A stretch of 64,000 bases of DNA from Patiria miniata (taxonomy: Eukaryota > Echinodermata > Asteroidea > Valvatida > Asterinidae), in assembly GCF_015706575.1 (NCBI RefSeq), contig NW_024037063.1, positions 16,988,927 to 17,052,926 of the forward strand, read 5' to 3'. The notes under the pieces were generated by a model that saw only the letters and a program-made list of their open reading frames with translations, ran no database searches and had not been told where the DNA came from. This document shows, piece by piece, positions 1 to 12,600 of the stretch. Each line of letters starts with the position of its first letter. Position 1 is the stretch's first letter. The translations under genes and the position numbers were made by a program.

Positions 1-230
1 ACTATTCGTCCGATTCGGTTTAAACTTTGCATGCACTAATAGTCGTCATAGTCTCATGTCCTTGTCAAATAATGTAACAGTCGAAACAGCTTGTGTTTGT
101 CCACAAACACATTTCTAGTTTTATTTGAACATGTATTTGCGAAATTGTTTGAAAAGTTTTGAATTAACCTGTGACTGTAATTAGGTAAACGGAATGGTTG
201 TTTTCAAACAATAGCCAGTTTGCCTTAAGA

Positions 231-380
231 AGTAGTATAAAGGAGCTATTGGCACCTTAAGGAGTTAAGCCGAGGGAGTTAAATATATTGACCCTTGAAC
301 CCTGCAGTAGTATAAAGGAGCTATTGGCACCTTAAGGAGTTAAGCCGAGGGAGTTAAATATATTGACCCTTGAACCCTGC
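231..380. repeat. Perfect tandem duplication, 2 x 75 bp
   Basis: The 75-bp unit beginning AGTAGTATAAAGGAGC occurs twice, head to tail and without a mismatch (231-305 and 306-380). The absence of divergence points to a recent duplication. The second unit runs into a dispersed repeat that also occurs near 22.0-23.2 kb. Confidence 0.95.
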
Positions 381-530
381 AGGCCAATGTAACTAGGGGA
401 ATCCCCGAAACGAATTAACATGCAAAATAGGTCTCTATTATATATGGTTGCTCCAAATTTGATTGGCTAAGTGATTGGTGATGTTGCTTGATTGGTTCAT
501 CAAGTCACGTGACCCAGCATGAAGAAGGTA
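341..530. repeat. Dispersed repeat A, copy 1
   Basis: This stretch, from TAAGCCGAGGGAGTTAAATA through the 'gattggctaagtgattggtg' part, matches 22031-22119 joined to 23062-23155. It is the uninterrupted version of the sequence into which the 942-bp element at 22120-23061 has inserted, so it supplies the empty-site reference. The repeat family is not recognised. Confidence 0.75.
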
Positions 531-565
531 TAAAAGGCAGGTACGCACTTGATTTCTTCAGAACT

Positions 566-657
566 GTGGCCGCGCAGTCCCAGCCAGACACGGACACCAA
601 CGTGGCGCCCATGGGCGCCACGTTGGTGTCCGTGTCTGGCTGGGACTGCGCGGCCAC
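566..657. repeat. Perfect 92-bp palindrome without spacer
   Basis: Bases 566-611 are the exact reverse complement of 612-657, centred on CCCATGGG, with no loop. The arms are GC-rich, unlike the AT-rich surroundings. The symmetry stops at 565/658, where both bases are T. A second, imperfect foldback begins seven bases later. Its function is unknown. It could be a foldback transposon end, a recent inverted duplication or a cloning/assembly fold-over. Confidence 0.95.
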
Positions 658-663
658 TGGTAG

Positions 664-1157
664 TTAAAGAGGTTGTGGAATGCTCGAAGACATTCCGTCA
701 TTTTTCGGGTATATGTAGCCTAAGGTGTGATGAAATAAAACGACTATTGTTTCTGTCATAAAATGAGTACAAATGGTACTTTTGAGAGCTGTTTTTCTAG
801 TCTAGTCATGCCTGTTTCGACCCGAACGTGCAATTTGTGTGAAAGTCGTCGTTGCGGGCAGCAAACAAAACACAGTAAATCGTGACGTAATAAACAGGAC
901 TCCCGATGCAGAGTAGCATAAACGAGTCCTGTTTATTACGTCACGATTTACTGTGTTTTGTTTGATGCCCGCAACGACGACTTTTACACAAATTGCACGT
1001 TCGGGTCGAAACAGGACCTGAAAAACAGCTCTCAAAAGTACCTTTTGTACTCATTTTATGACAGAAACAATAGTCGTTTTTATTTCATCACACCTAAGGC
1101 TACATATACCCGAAAACAATGACGGAAATGTCTTCATACATTCCACAACCTCTTTAA
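664..1157. mobile_element. Foldback (long inverted repeat) element
   Basis: The left arm (from TTAAAGAGGTTGTGG at 664) and the right arm (ending CCACAACCTCTTTAA at 1157) are about 230 bp each and over 90% identical as reverse complements. They enclose a short central loop near 897-925. No reading frame of note lies inside. The structure is that of a non-autonomous foldback or MITE. It abuts the perfect palindrome on one side and another inverted repeat on the other. Confidence 0.85.
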
Positions 1158-1368
1158 CAATGGACCGATCCAGTAAGCCCCGCCCACTGCGCACGTGGGC
1201 AAATTACCACGTGCTCCTCTCCAATGCCACGCTGCATTTTTCTGCCGTGCGCATCATACGCTCGTGCACGCATGTCGGACTTCTGTGCACGCACGTCGGA
1301 CATAAATCACGGCTGTGATTGGTCAGTACACTATGATGGGGCGGTGCTTACTGGATCGGTCCATTGTT
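1156..1368. mobile_element. MITE-like inverted-repeat element
   Basis: The ends AACAATGGACCGATCCAGTA (1156) and its reverse complement (ending 1368) form terminal inverted repeats of about 23 bp, extended by a CCGCCC/GGGCGG pair. The 213-bp body is non-coding. No clear target duplication could be read because neighbouring elements touch both ends. Confidence 0.75.
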
Positions 1369-1437
1369 GACTGCTGTGATGTGTGATGGGGCGCCAAAAG
1401 GGTGTTCAAAACGCATGTCCATCATCACAGCAGTTAG
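1362..1437. repeat. Small inverted repeat, family of 62813-62915
   Basis: The end TTGACTGCTGTGATG and its inverted partner (ending CATCACAGCAGTTA) resemble the terminal repeats of the element at 62813-62915. It appears to be a small member of the same inverted-repeat family. Confidence 0.6.
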
Positions 1438-1881
1438 CATTTGTTTTGTTTTACTTCTGTCTTGGAACTTTGGATGTACAAATCACGAAAAAAATGCAGT
1501 ACACACAAAAATCATGATCGTCTGCTAGTTCGCTGATCCCACTCATATGTGAAAGCATCGTGAAAATAGCGTGGGTACCAAAAGATACAAGCGATATTAT
1601 TATTATAATTATTTAAAGGGTTAAGAGAAAGGACAAAAAATATTAACCATACCCAACAGCATTCAAACTCCAGGTATTGTGTCGGAAGGGTGGGCCTGCG
1701 GACGGACAGCACACTGTCCGAAAAACGTCGAGTTATGCACTCAACCAGCCGGTTCTTTTCAGAACCATACTTGTTACCAGAAAGGATTTCTTTCCACATC
1801 TCATCATCCATGCAAAGCTTTAAGTCATACACATGCATAGAGTTATCAGAGTCGAGTAGGTGAGAACATATATAAACCTAC

Positions 1882-2041
1882 CTTTTCATGGGTCAAGCAG
1901 CAATGGTTAACAATGTACCTTTGGAGAAGGACATAGTCTTTCATTGGTTGAAGTCCGAGGATCCTCAAGTCATAAATATTCTTGTTCAGAAGGTTATCGT
2001 GAAGCAGGAAAATCAAAGCAGAGAGGTACCTCTCGGGGATG
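1882..2041 (-). CDS. Candidate exon of an unrecognised gene
   Basis: On the minus strand a textbook acceptor (CTAAC branch-like motif, pyrimidine tract, TTCATTAG) is followed by an open stretch of one base plus 53 codons. It begins IPERYLSALIFLLHD, ends CCLTHEK and is followed directly by a GTAGGT donor. The peptide is leucine-rich and matches no family I recognise. No neighbouring exon could be joined to it. A plus-strand frame is also open over the same bases, so coding is not proven. Confidence 0.25.
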
Positions 2042-2261
2042 CTAATGAAGTTAGGAGACAAGGCGATGCAAAGGTTGAAGAGATAAGATAAGAATCAGAC
2101 ACCATCTTACAGATCGACACTCCAAGCAGAAGGCAAGAACAAGAGATAAGCACACGTCCCGGTTAATAGACAGTGCAACCATAATGGAGGGTTTTACTTC
2201 AGAGAGGCTACGTGGTGTTGGTGGCAGTGACTGCAATGAGCACTTTCAGGATACTCAAATT

Positions 2262-2800
2262 AAGATGGCGGTGGGGAGAGCGTCTTTGCCCCAGCTTATG
2301 TTGAAAGGAAATCAAAAGAGTGGAATTCTTTGAAGAAACTAATTAAAAAGACATTTGAATTAAATGTATTTGCATGCTTAACACAAGACGACACAAATAT
2401 AATTAGCTTCTCCCGTCGTATTGTTCCTTCTTTATTTTAACATACATTGTATTATAAGTATGTATACGATACGCACAATTTTGCTTTAACTGTGATCTGA
2501 GTAAAGTTTTCAAAGTTGCATTATGCCGTATGCACCTTTCATTCCAGTATTAAAATAAAAAATAGAAATAATGTACAAAATGTATTTCAACGTGTGCAAT
2601 AAATTTTATTTTTACAGATCTTTAATTACTGTTTTTTGTCCTAGCACACAAAAAGTAAAGTAATGGTTTGTGAGTATTCAGACGGACTTTTTAAAAGTAT
2701 TAAATACAGACCATGGTTTCAATGAAACAAAAATCCTCGAGGAATTAACTAAAAAAGCAGCAGCAAAACTGTTTAGACATTGTAACTTTACAAAGTATTA
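2262..2800. other. Non-coding stretch, nothing recognised
   Basis: AT-rich sequence with no convincing exon or repeat structure. Confidence 0.5.
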
Positions 2801-2802
2801 GG

Positions 2803-5296
2803 GGAGTATGTATGGGGGACCCCCGTGCACTCCCCCCAGAACTAACCTACACCATTTTTTTGGGTGCCTTTTAGGGTCCTAAAACACATTTTGGATGTTA
2901 ACAGTAAAAAAAATCCAATGCGAAGGAGATATCCAAGATGGTAGCCAATATGGCCGCCAAAAATGGTAAAAACTAGAAAAAAGGCATATATCAGCCAAAT
3001 AATGTGAAAGAAGCATAAATAAAATGGTTAGTTATATGTTTTAGACTCTCACAAACTCATTTCTGGTATCCCCTTTTTGCTATCATGCTTCCAATTCAAG
3101 ATGGCAGCCACTTGGGTTGCTAATATGGCCGCCATGTTGGTTAAAAATGGGAAAGAAAGTCATATATCAGCCTAATAATATGTTAAAATCATAAATAATA
3201 TTGTTAGTTATATATGTTTACGACACTCACAAATTTATTTCTGGTATCACTTTTTTGCTATCATGCTTCAAACTGAAAAGGCAGCCAAAATTGCGGCAAA
3301 TATGGCAGCCAATATGGCCGCCTAATTGGTAAAAAAGTGAAAAAAAGTCATATATCAGCCAAATAATGTGATAAAAGCATCAATACAATTGGTCGTTATA
3401 TGTTTTTAACCCTTTCAAATTCATTTCTGGTATCCCTTTTTTGCTATCATGATTCAATTTAAAAATGGCGGCCAATATGGCGTCAAATATTGCAGCCAAT
3501 ATGGCCACCTTATTGGTCAAAAAAATGAAAAGATGTCATATATCAGCCAAATAATGCAGCCATGTGCTCCCTAGGAGGTAGATTTTCCTGGATGGGTACA
3601 TCTGACCTCTTCCACTGCGCTGCCCTGTAATTGGCACGCTTGATGTGAGGTGCATACAATGAAGTGGAAGCCTAGACAGACCAACTAAAGATGAGCTCCT
3701 GATGGCCCAGTCCTCACCAACAAATCTTCTTAAGCATGAGGGCCCTTACTGTTTTAACTTTCTTGACCCTGGCGAATCCATAGAGGACGCATAAAAATTC
3801 CTCACGATACCAGCTCCGCATCTACTTCCCAGCTTTCGCCCAATTTGGCAAAACACTCTTGATACCGTGGCTTCTTCTCAAGCTTCTTCAGAGGGGTTTT
3901 CTTACCCTTTCCCTTGAAGGCACAGTTGCAGTCCTCGCCAGTAAAGCAGTATACGTTAAGTAGCGATTAGCAGTATCAGGGCCCCATGTCTTCAGGGATA
4001 TCGCTATGTTTAACAATTACCTCCAGTTAGTGGAGCTAGGAAGAAGATGCGGAACTGGTAGTTGAGCTAGAGGAAATTTTATGCTATTTCATTATCAAAG
4101 CGGAAGACAATCGCTTTATACAATGTCTATAGGACATGCTTTTAGTTGAGTTTTGGCAGCCATATTGGCAGCCATCTTGAATTTGGTTCATGGTCGCTAA
4201 ACAAAAGAATGCTTGAATTAAATTTGTAAGGGTTCAAAGCATTTATCTAATGATTAAATGTATACTATTATTATTATTTGGCTTATATAATATTCTATAA
4301 TTTTTCTCACATTTTTCTTTCATCCTGGCCGCCATCTTAAATTGGAAGCATGATAGCAATAAAAGGGATACCAGAAATGAGTTTGCGAGGGTAAAAAACA
4401 TATAACTAACAATTTTATTGATGCTTTTGTCACATTATTTGGCTGATATATGACTTTTTTCACTTTTTTACCAATTAGGCGGCCATATTGGCTGCCATAT
4501 TTGCCGTCATACTGGCCGCCATTTTGATTTGGAAGCATGATAGCCGAATAGGGATACCAGAAATGAATTTGCAAGGGTAAAAACTTATAAATAATAATTT
4601 TAATGATATTTTCATCACATAATTTGAGTGATATATGGCATTTTTTCCATTTTTTATACCATTTTGGCGGTCATTTTGGCCGCCATCTTGGCCGCCATCA
4701 TGCATTTGAAGCACGATCTGACGATAGCAAAAAAGGATACCAGAAATGAATTCGCATGGGCAAAAAACATATAACTAACAATTTTATTACATTATTTGCT
4801 GATATATGACTTTTTTCACTTTTTACCAAATAGGCGGCCATATTGGCTGCCATATTGGACGCCATATTGGCCGCCATATTGGCTGCCATTTTGAATATGA
4901 AGCATGTTAGAAAAAAAGTGATACAGAAATGAATTTGTTAGTGCCAAAAACATATAAGTAAAAATTGTATTCATGAGTTTAACATATTATTAGGCTGATA
5001 TATGACTTTTTTCCATTTTTGACCAACATGGCGGCCATATTGGACACCAAAGTGGCCACCATCTTGAATTTGATCATGATAGCAAAAATGGGATACCAGA
5101 AATGAGTTTATGAGGGTCTAAAACATATAACTAACCATTTTATTTATTCTTTTATCACATTATTTGGCTGCTACATGCATTTTTCCAGCTTTTACCATTT
5201 TTGGCGGCCATATTGGCCGCCATCTTGGATATCTCCTTTACATCGGATTTTGTTTACTGTTGAGGGGGGGGGGGGCCTCCATACATACTCAAAAGT
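2803..5296. mobile_element. Large foldback transposon with tandem-repeat arms
   Basis: The left arm (about 2803-3560) and right arm (about 4310-5296) are inverted copies. Each is built of roughly 200-230-bp units that carry GCCAATATGGCCGCC-type blocks, 'tcatatatcagccaaataatg' and 'catttctggtatccc'. The outer ends share AGTATGTATGG followed by a G/C-rich run. The arms enclose about 750 bp of unique sequence that contains a decayed reading frame at 3802-3954. This suggests a transposon whose termini expanded by tandem duplication. The superfamily is unknown. Confidence 0.8.
3802..3954 (-). pseudogene. Remnant of a transposon-associated reading frame
   Basis: Fifty codons on the minus strand read VYCFTGEDCNCAFKGKGKK, then a lysine-rich stretch, then ECFAKLGESWEV, ending in a stop. 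From memory, the F-T-G-x-D-x-x-x-A-F-x-G-K-G-K pattern followed by a 'F..LG..WEV' block belongs to uncharacterised, highly repeated proteins in cnidarian, mollusc and echinoderm genomes. Its place in the centre of a foldback element fits a transposon gene fragment. Sequence on both sides continues the similarity only weakly and is interrupted. Confidence 0.5.
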
Positions 5297-5299
5297 GTG

Positions 5300-6350
5300 C
5301 ATTTTGCGTTCGAGATCCTTTCATGATGTCTTTGGCTATAGTGTCAATAACTATGTAAATCAAGCTTTCCAATCAGAGCACGGTTTTAGCAGCAATTTAT
5401 AAAAACCTGACTTTTAAATACGAAAATTTGCTGGTATATATATCATCAATTTTGACAAGATATAAAATATGGTGTCTGAAATCCATGCTCTTGGACTTAA
5501 ATGTAACTCGTAATTCATTATTTTGTCCATGGTATCAATTAGATGTCGCTGCACTTACATGTGCAATGTAAAATACATTTCTATGTTCACAATTAAACCT
5601 GAGGTATTTCAAAATTTCTTTTCATTTTCATCAACTTATCTGCTTCAGTATATAGTTTGATTCTTCTATCTTTCTTTGGTTTCTACATATCCTACAGTTA
5701 CAAGCAGTGGCGTAAATCTGTGCCGGCAATCGAAGCGGGGGGGGGGGGGGCAGACATCACATTAAGATGTATATCAATATGTATACTCGCGCGTACATTT
5801 TCAAAGCTTTTGTACTCTGTTTCTCCACTTTTCAAAGCTATTGAATACATTTCAGTTGTTGGGACGCACTAGATGCACTACTGTCAGTAACTGAATTGGG
5901 TGCAATGGACTAGTGAATTATGAAAACTGGGGGTTCCCCAAGTGAGTACAAATTCTTGAGATTCTGTGCATTCAGGTCAAGTGCAACATTGTCCTCAGTA
6001 CTCATAAAATCAAAACAATGATGAGCATTATTTATCTGCATTTCACCTGATTTCGACGAAAAAAATCTTAAGAACTTTTTCTTTCAATTTACTCAATTTC
6101 CAAATGTATTAGAAAGAGCCTTATTAGCTCCTCGCTTTGCCACATTGCGGTAAGAATTATGCGGGCGAAACATTGACAAGTGACAAACATAGATTTTCCA
6201 TCATGCAAGATTTGTTGAAGAGCCTGTGATTCAAAGGAGCTCTGGCGACTTCCAATTCATTTTGCACGGTTGGGTTACATTGTACAAGTTCCTCGTAAAC
6301 TGCTGAATGGTCAAAAGAAGAATTTTTTTAACAACAGCACCTCTTAGTCT
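5300..6350. other. Region downstream of the fumarase gene
   Basis: No exon is recognised. There is a G-run near 5738-5750 ('gcgggggggggggg') beside GTGGCGTAAATCTGT, which looks like the edge of a further transposon copy. Confidence 0.4.
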
Positions 6351-6356
6351 TTTATT
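6351..6356 (-). terminator. Polyadenylation signal, fumarase gene
   Basis: AATAAA on the minus strand about 64 bases past the fumarase stop codon. Its position is ordinary for a short 3' UTR. No cDNA is available to confirm use. Confidence 0.5.
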
Positions 6357-6419
6357 TCTCGCTTTGAAAGATCCTTCACTAATCAACTACCTTTGCTGGC
6401 TCAGCTCTCGTGTTCATTT

Positions 6420-6638
6420 TCAATCTATCTGCCACTCCTTGAAGAAGTCATTTCCTTTATCATCAACAACAATAAATGCGGGGAAGTCTTCTACTTCCAC
6501 CCTCCACACAGCCTCCATGCCCAGCTCTGGATACTCCAGCACCTCCACTTTCTTGATGCAGTTCTGAGCTAGCAGGGCAGCTGGACCTCCGATGGAGGCC
6601 AAGTAAAAGCCGCCATGTGTCTTGCATGCCTTGGTCAC
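6420..6638 (-). CDS. Fumarase exon 11 (C terminus and stop)
   Basis: Encodes [20 protein letters not shown] onward through [18 protein letters not shown] and ends QID-TGA. Acceptor CTCTTCAG. Confidence 0.95.
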   Translation of the reverse strand: MTKACKTHGGFYLASIGGPAALLAQNCIKKVEVLEYPELGMEAVWRVEVEDFPAFIVVDDKGNDFFKEWQID

Positions 6639-9600
6639 CTGAAGAGAATGAGCCGAATATAAGTTTCTGATCAGTGCTGCCACTAGGCTTGGTGCTAGTC
6701 AACAATTATCTTTTGAAAAAAACCCCATATTTCTTAGCGCAGTTTTTGAAAAATTGTGCCTAGATTAGATCTTAACTTTGACACGTTATCTTTCTGCACT
6801 GCACCTCTGCTAACTTAATAAATTTAATGTTGGCAAAGCTTCACTATGAGCTACGTGCGCCAACAAAAGAGGGCGCGTTTTTACCACTTTTGAGAGCCCT
6901 TGGACGAGACACTTCTGCGTACTGTATTGGCTCGCGCGCCAAGTACACACGACTTCATTTTCCTAAATGTTTGCCAAGTCTAAGTTACTGCTCTTTGCGT
7001 TCAAGCGTAAGGCGTCGTTGGCGCGCGACAACGCTCAAATTCATCTTGTCGATGGTCTGCAAGACTAATCCCCGCCCAATAACTTTGGACCATTCGAAAT
7101 ATGCAGTGGAACCGATCGGGAACCGATCTCTAGGTCATGCACCACCCCAACTCTCCCTTTCCGTTGAAGGGCTGCTTGTGTATGGAGCCCTATATCTGTC
7201 ATATCATGTATACACGCTTTGCGCTTTATAGCATACTGGTGATGACAGCACAACATTTGTAATTCACAACTCTGACTTGGGATTTTTCCCTTTGTTGCCT
7301 GGAAAATTTGGAGTCGATTCCAGACATAACTTGTCCCCTGGATGGAATTTGCCTTACACCTAAATCTGGGCACGCTGTCAATTCTATCACAAAGGTCCCT
7401 TAAATAGCGAATGCATTGTGAAAGCTAAGTGTTCAAATGATCCATCACAGGCCAGTTGGTCATGCACAAGGGGGGTCTCTCGTGAGTGTACAGTGATGAC
7501 TTATTGCCCAGACTCGCCTATATGCACACATACCTGCTTACTCCTGTTCCCCTTGGCTAGCATGACCATAAGTCCACCAGCTGTTTGAAAGGCATCTACA
7601 TACGAGTCCATCCTACCAGCTGAGGTCGGACCGAACGAACCTGAAGCATAACCCTGATACAGCAAACAAAGAGTCAGAGGTAGTTTAAAAAAGAACAGCA
7701 GAGAGAACTAATTAATATAGTTGAACCCAAAATGCATTGACTGAAACAACTACATTGTGATATCAATTAATGTCCATATCCCGATTTTCTACTAGTAAAA
7801 AGAAAGGGGAAAAAAAGAAGTCATGTTTGAGTGTAAAATCTGGGGTATATCTCACAATATGGCATCTGCCTGCATTGGGCCAACCAGCTGCCGGTCAATC
7901 TGGGCCAGTGCTACTGGCTAGCCAGTCCTGTTGCGCCTGCTACTGGCTAGCCAGTCCTGGAAATCTGGGTTATGTAGCTTTGACATGACTGGGTTATTAT
8001 AGGGTAATTATGCTTGGGTGGGGATGGAGAATAATTTAAGCAACTCTTTCCTCCACCTCCACCCTTTTCAAAGCAGGGCGTCTCACAATTAGCCTAAATC
8101 AAATCATACTGTCTGGTTTTTCGTGCCAACCCCCTTTCTCACAGAATGACAGAGGTTGCGAGTGAGATCCTGGCACTATAAACAGGTGCTCCGGGCAGGT
8201 GCAGTTTGTTAACCTTGGTCGGTGATCCGCCTGGGAGAAGGACATATCTCTGATTCCAAACCCGTGCAGCTTAGTTTTCTGCCGTTATGCCCCTACCAAC
8301 TTGGCAGATGACAGTGATAAGGATGCCTTCTTCGTGACGTTGCAATTAGAATTACAGCGCATCTCAAGACGAGATGTAATAATCGTCCTTGGCGACTTTA
8401 ATTCACCAGTTGTTCACGATAGATCGGGCTATGAGCACAAACTGGGTCCATTCTCTACAGGGGTAGCAAATGGCAATGGGCGTCGCATGTTAGAACTTGC
8501 TGCCACCACAAATCTGTGCATTGCATACTCCTGGTTCCAACATAAGGACATTCACAAGGTCAGCTGGTACTCAACCGATGGCATTACCCGTACCACCATT
8601 GACTACATCCTGTTTAGTGGACGCTGGAGGGCCCTGTCGGACTGCCGTGTCTTCAGGAGTGCAAAATTTGGTAATACAGATCACCGCCTGTGATCGCGAC
8701 AGTAAAAGCACCTCGCCCTGACAATGACAAATTCCGCATCCCGCGGTATGCCAACCAGAACAAGTGCATATCAGTGCAAAAGGTTTACTGCTCTGGATGC
8801 GGTTGATGGAGTACAGAATACATGGGCCAGTTTGAAGAGACCATGGTGACTGAGCTATGGAAGTTGCTGGACCGAGAGTTAAACGTCGGCAGCGCTCACC
8901 AGCAATCTCCCTCGAACTGGTCGAGACATAACGCCACGCTAGACTCAGTGGCCATTTAATAGAGTAAAGAGCCCTCTGATCGCCGACGCAGCATCAGAAG
9001 GGACAATATGGCATTCCATCTTAATGACACCAAATCTGCCTACAAGTGCAGAACGTGCCCTAGCTGTGTACCGACAGCAGACACTCCTCCTCGCCTCTGC
9101 TCTCGTCGGATAATGCAGTCTTGACGGATTGCCAGGCCAAGCCACAGGGATGGCGTGAGCATTACATGGCTGCGTTCAACACCCTTTGCCCCTATTAACA
9201 ACTATTTGCAGCAGTTTGCCAGTGCTGGAGTAACCTCACTGGATACTGAGACAGAACCGCCTACCATCCAGTAGATTTAAATTGTCATCCGTAGACTAAG
9301 GCTGAGGGCACAGATGGCATCACCCCTGAGATGCCGAGGGCAGCCAGTGGTCCAGTAACTCACCAACTGACCCAGTGCTGGCACGATGGTATCATCGTGT
9401 CTGGGTACAAAAATAAAGGGGACCGCTACCAACAATCAAATCACCGACCAATAACCCTTCTCTCGGTACCGGGAAAGTTTTCATCTCTGTCATTCTCCAT
9501 CTCATAAAACCACACCTATACAGCCAGTATACAGCCAGTTCGGCAATCCTACACCACTGACAACCTGGATCAGACAGAGGAGACTTTAAACAAGCTATGC

Positions 9601-12600
9601 ATGGTGCTTCACTCAGATAGAGAGGCACCAATTAGCTGGAGGAGACCCAGAGGGAGGCTTCGCACGAGCTGGAAGTCCGAAGTCTCCAGTGTCCGGCCCC
9701 TCGAGGAACTACTAAAACTTGCACAGGAAAAGACAGCTTTCAGCTGTTTAGTCGCCACGGTCACTTGATTGCCTTGCGGACATTGTAAATGAATTTTCTA
9801 TGAACACGGCCAATTACTTACGTAGTTTCGTCTACGTTCGACTAGTTTCACTAGTCATCCTCAGAACGAAGCACCACCAGTCGGTTGGTGGCGCTGTTTC
9901 CTGTTGCGGCCACTAGATTCACAAGCAAAATTCACAAGCTTACTTGGGTGGAACTGAACCACAGCCTCATGCTGCAGACGTCTTACAAGTTGACCACCAA
10001 GCTAGCCTGGGCTGGCTGGTTTGAAATGTGATATACAGGTTGAGTAAAACAAATCCCAAAATGTCGGGACAATTGTTTCAGTGAAGTTCTGCATGCAGCA
10101 CTTTCAAAATCTAGGATATGAAAGCCGAATTCATAAGCTTTCTTTTGGTACAAGATTGTTCAAATCACTCATGCAATTTTCAACTTACGGAATGTTAAAA
10201 CAACTAAAATCAAATGTACCTCAGGTGTCTTGGCAGGCCCTGCATAATAGACTGGATGATCCTTGATGTATTGAGGCAAACCTTCCCCGCTATCAAGCCT
10301 CTCCTGTAGCTTAGCATGAGCAATATCCCGAGCCACTACTAGCGTTCCAGACAGACTGAGGCGAGTCTTGATTGGGTAGGCTGACAGAGTCTGACGGATC
10401 TGGCTCATCGGCTGATTCAGATCAACCTGGTCATCAGCCAAGGAAAACATGTTACATAACAAATAACAAATAACATATCTTATTCATTAAAAGTGTTTCT
10501 ATCAGTAGTTGGAAATGGAATTCCAATGTATCATCTCCTCTCTTTCTTTCTCTCTCCTTTGCTGTGATGCGCAAAAACGGGAAGTACTATCACACACCGG
10601 GGTCGCAGCCTTAGATTTGTTCCAGTATTGTGTTAATTATCTCTTTACCGACGTCGAATGCGCTTTACATGTGAGATCACCAGTGAGGACAGTTGTGCTA
10701 GTCTATTACGGCATACATCAAAATGGCGACCGGTGGTGATCGATTTGCGAGTTTAACCGAGGGATAACTTTGTGAAATTGTACACAATAAACGTAAATCC
10801 AGTGTCTTGGGTGAATGTTAAAGTTGTTAAATGACATGAAATCAACTTCCTATTCTGTTTATCTCTTTAAATGAAAATAATATTCCGCTTAATAAAAATA
10901 CTGCATGATCAAAGCATGGTGGGCAAAATGAAATACCGCAGCTGCCTGAAAATATTTATGAGGTGTAGTAAAACAAATACAACATATTTTTGCAGGGAAA
11001 TTGTGAAAACAAATTATCCCTCGGTGTTGGATGATTAGGACTACATCTCCTGAGGCGAACACCATGCGGCCATTAGTTTCCACTATTTCCCCACAAACCA
11101 TGCATTTGTATAGCATCAAACAGCCAATCATGCGCCAGATCGTTTCAACTGAATCGTGAGATGGTTTAGTACCTTGACTACATCTCCTTCTAGATCTTCT
11201 AATTGTATCTCGGGGAGGTACTTTCCAGGGTCTGTCTCCAGTTGTTCTAGGAATACTCCCTCCTCGTTGATTTTGCCAAGAATCTGAGAGTGATATAAAG
11301 AAGACATCATTTGATGTTTTCGTTGTAGATCATGGCTAGACAAGAAATTATTAAGACGTCAAATTTGCTTGGCATTAGATCATGTCAGGTATAGAATGGA
11401 CTAAGGATAATAGCAAAAGCTATTTATTTAGAGAACTATAAAAAAAACCTGATTTTGTTCAATTTGAAACGAAAAGTATGTACAAACATTGCAATATATT
11501 TGAGTAGCTGTTTGCAGTAAGCATGTGATAGTTAAATGTATTCATACCCTAGATATTCTAATTGCCTACAAGTGCTATGAATCATTGAAATGACACTAAT
11601 TCATGATTGCTATAAAGAAAAAGAGAAAAACAATCTAATACTCCTCTAATTCTTGAACAGCCTCTATGCACAAGTTCCCTCTCAACCCTGATATTGTGAG
11701 AGATGGCGGACACTTGACTGCAATAGATATCTCTCAAACGACGTCACTGTCTACAGATTGTCACGTGCATCTGCATTGTTGGAGTCAATTTTTGGTGACG
11801 CGCATCGGCAGTGCCCTATAGTGGAGTCCCATATCGTGGCGCACTTCAACGTTTCCTCAACTTTCCTCATGCAGTGTTGTGAAACCTCTTTGTCGAAAAA
11901 CTTCAAATTTATTCAGTTTAATACTAGTACTATTACCATAATTATGCTTGCTGCTGAACCTTTGTAAACAATTTCAGCAACATGATATTTAGTTTGAAAT
12001 TCAACAAAGGCGGCATCCGGAAATTGGGCACACATTCTGCCGAGTGTTCCCTAACGTCAACAAAATCACGGAAAATCCCACACATTTCTTTAAAATTGAT
12101 CCTGATAAATCAGTATTATCTTCACTAATCAAATACCCAACTACAAGTTTGTCAGAACATTATTTTTTGTTTTTGGGCGCATTTTGAAAGGGTTCATTTT
12201 GCACTTCAAAATAAAATCTGAAAATCATGCCAAAGTAGAATTTCTCTGGAACTTTGTAGCGGGTACCAAAAACTCCAGATTTATGAACGGGAATGTCTAC
12301 AGCTTGATAAAATTTCACTTACTGTGAAATTTGAGGTAAAAATGTTTGCTTTAGCAAGGCACTAGAAGCAAAGAATAAAAATGTGCCACATAAGGGGCCG
12401 CGCCACGTTAGGGTACATCAACAATATTCCCGAAGAAATTTCGAACAACACTTTACAAAATGTGCGCACAGTCGTACCTAATTACGCAGTTGAATATGCA
12501 GTTGTAATTTTCCTTCGAAAATGGCTGTGTATGAGGGTGGCCATGCATACAGTGTCCGAAGATGTTTGTGCACATTCAAATGAAACTAAAGTTGTGTGCA

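Noticed and set aside
1888-2091. Plus-strand frame of 67 codons over the candidate minus-strand exon
   Set aside because: It lacks splice or promoter signals. The minus-strand reading has both an acceptor and a donor.
4320-4889. Methionine/alanine-rich open frames (MAANMAANM...)
   Set aside because: Products of the GCCGCCATATTGG-type repeat units in the arm of the foldback transposon.
6827-7231. 134-codon plus-strand open frame in fumarase intron 10
   Set aside because: No recognisable domain, no homologous copy in the window and antisense to the host gene. Probably chance in a more GC-rich patch.
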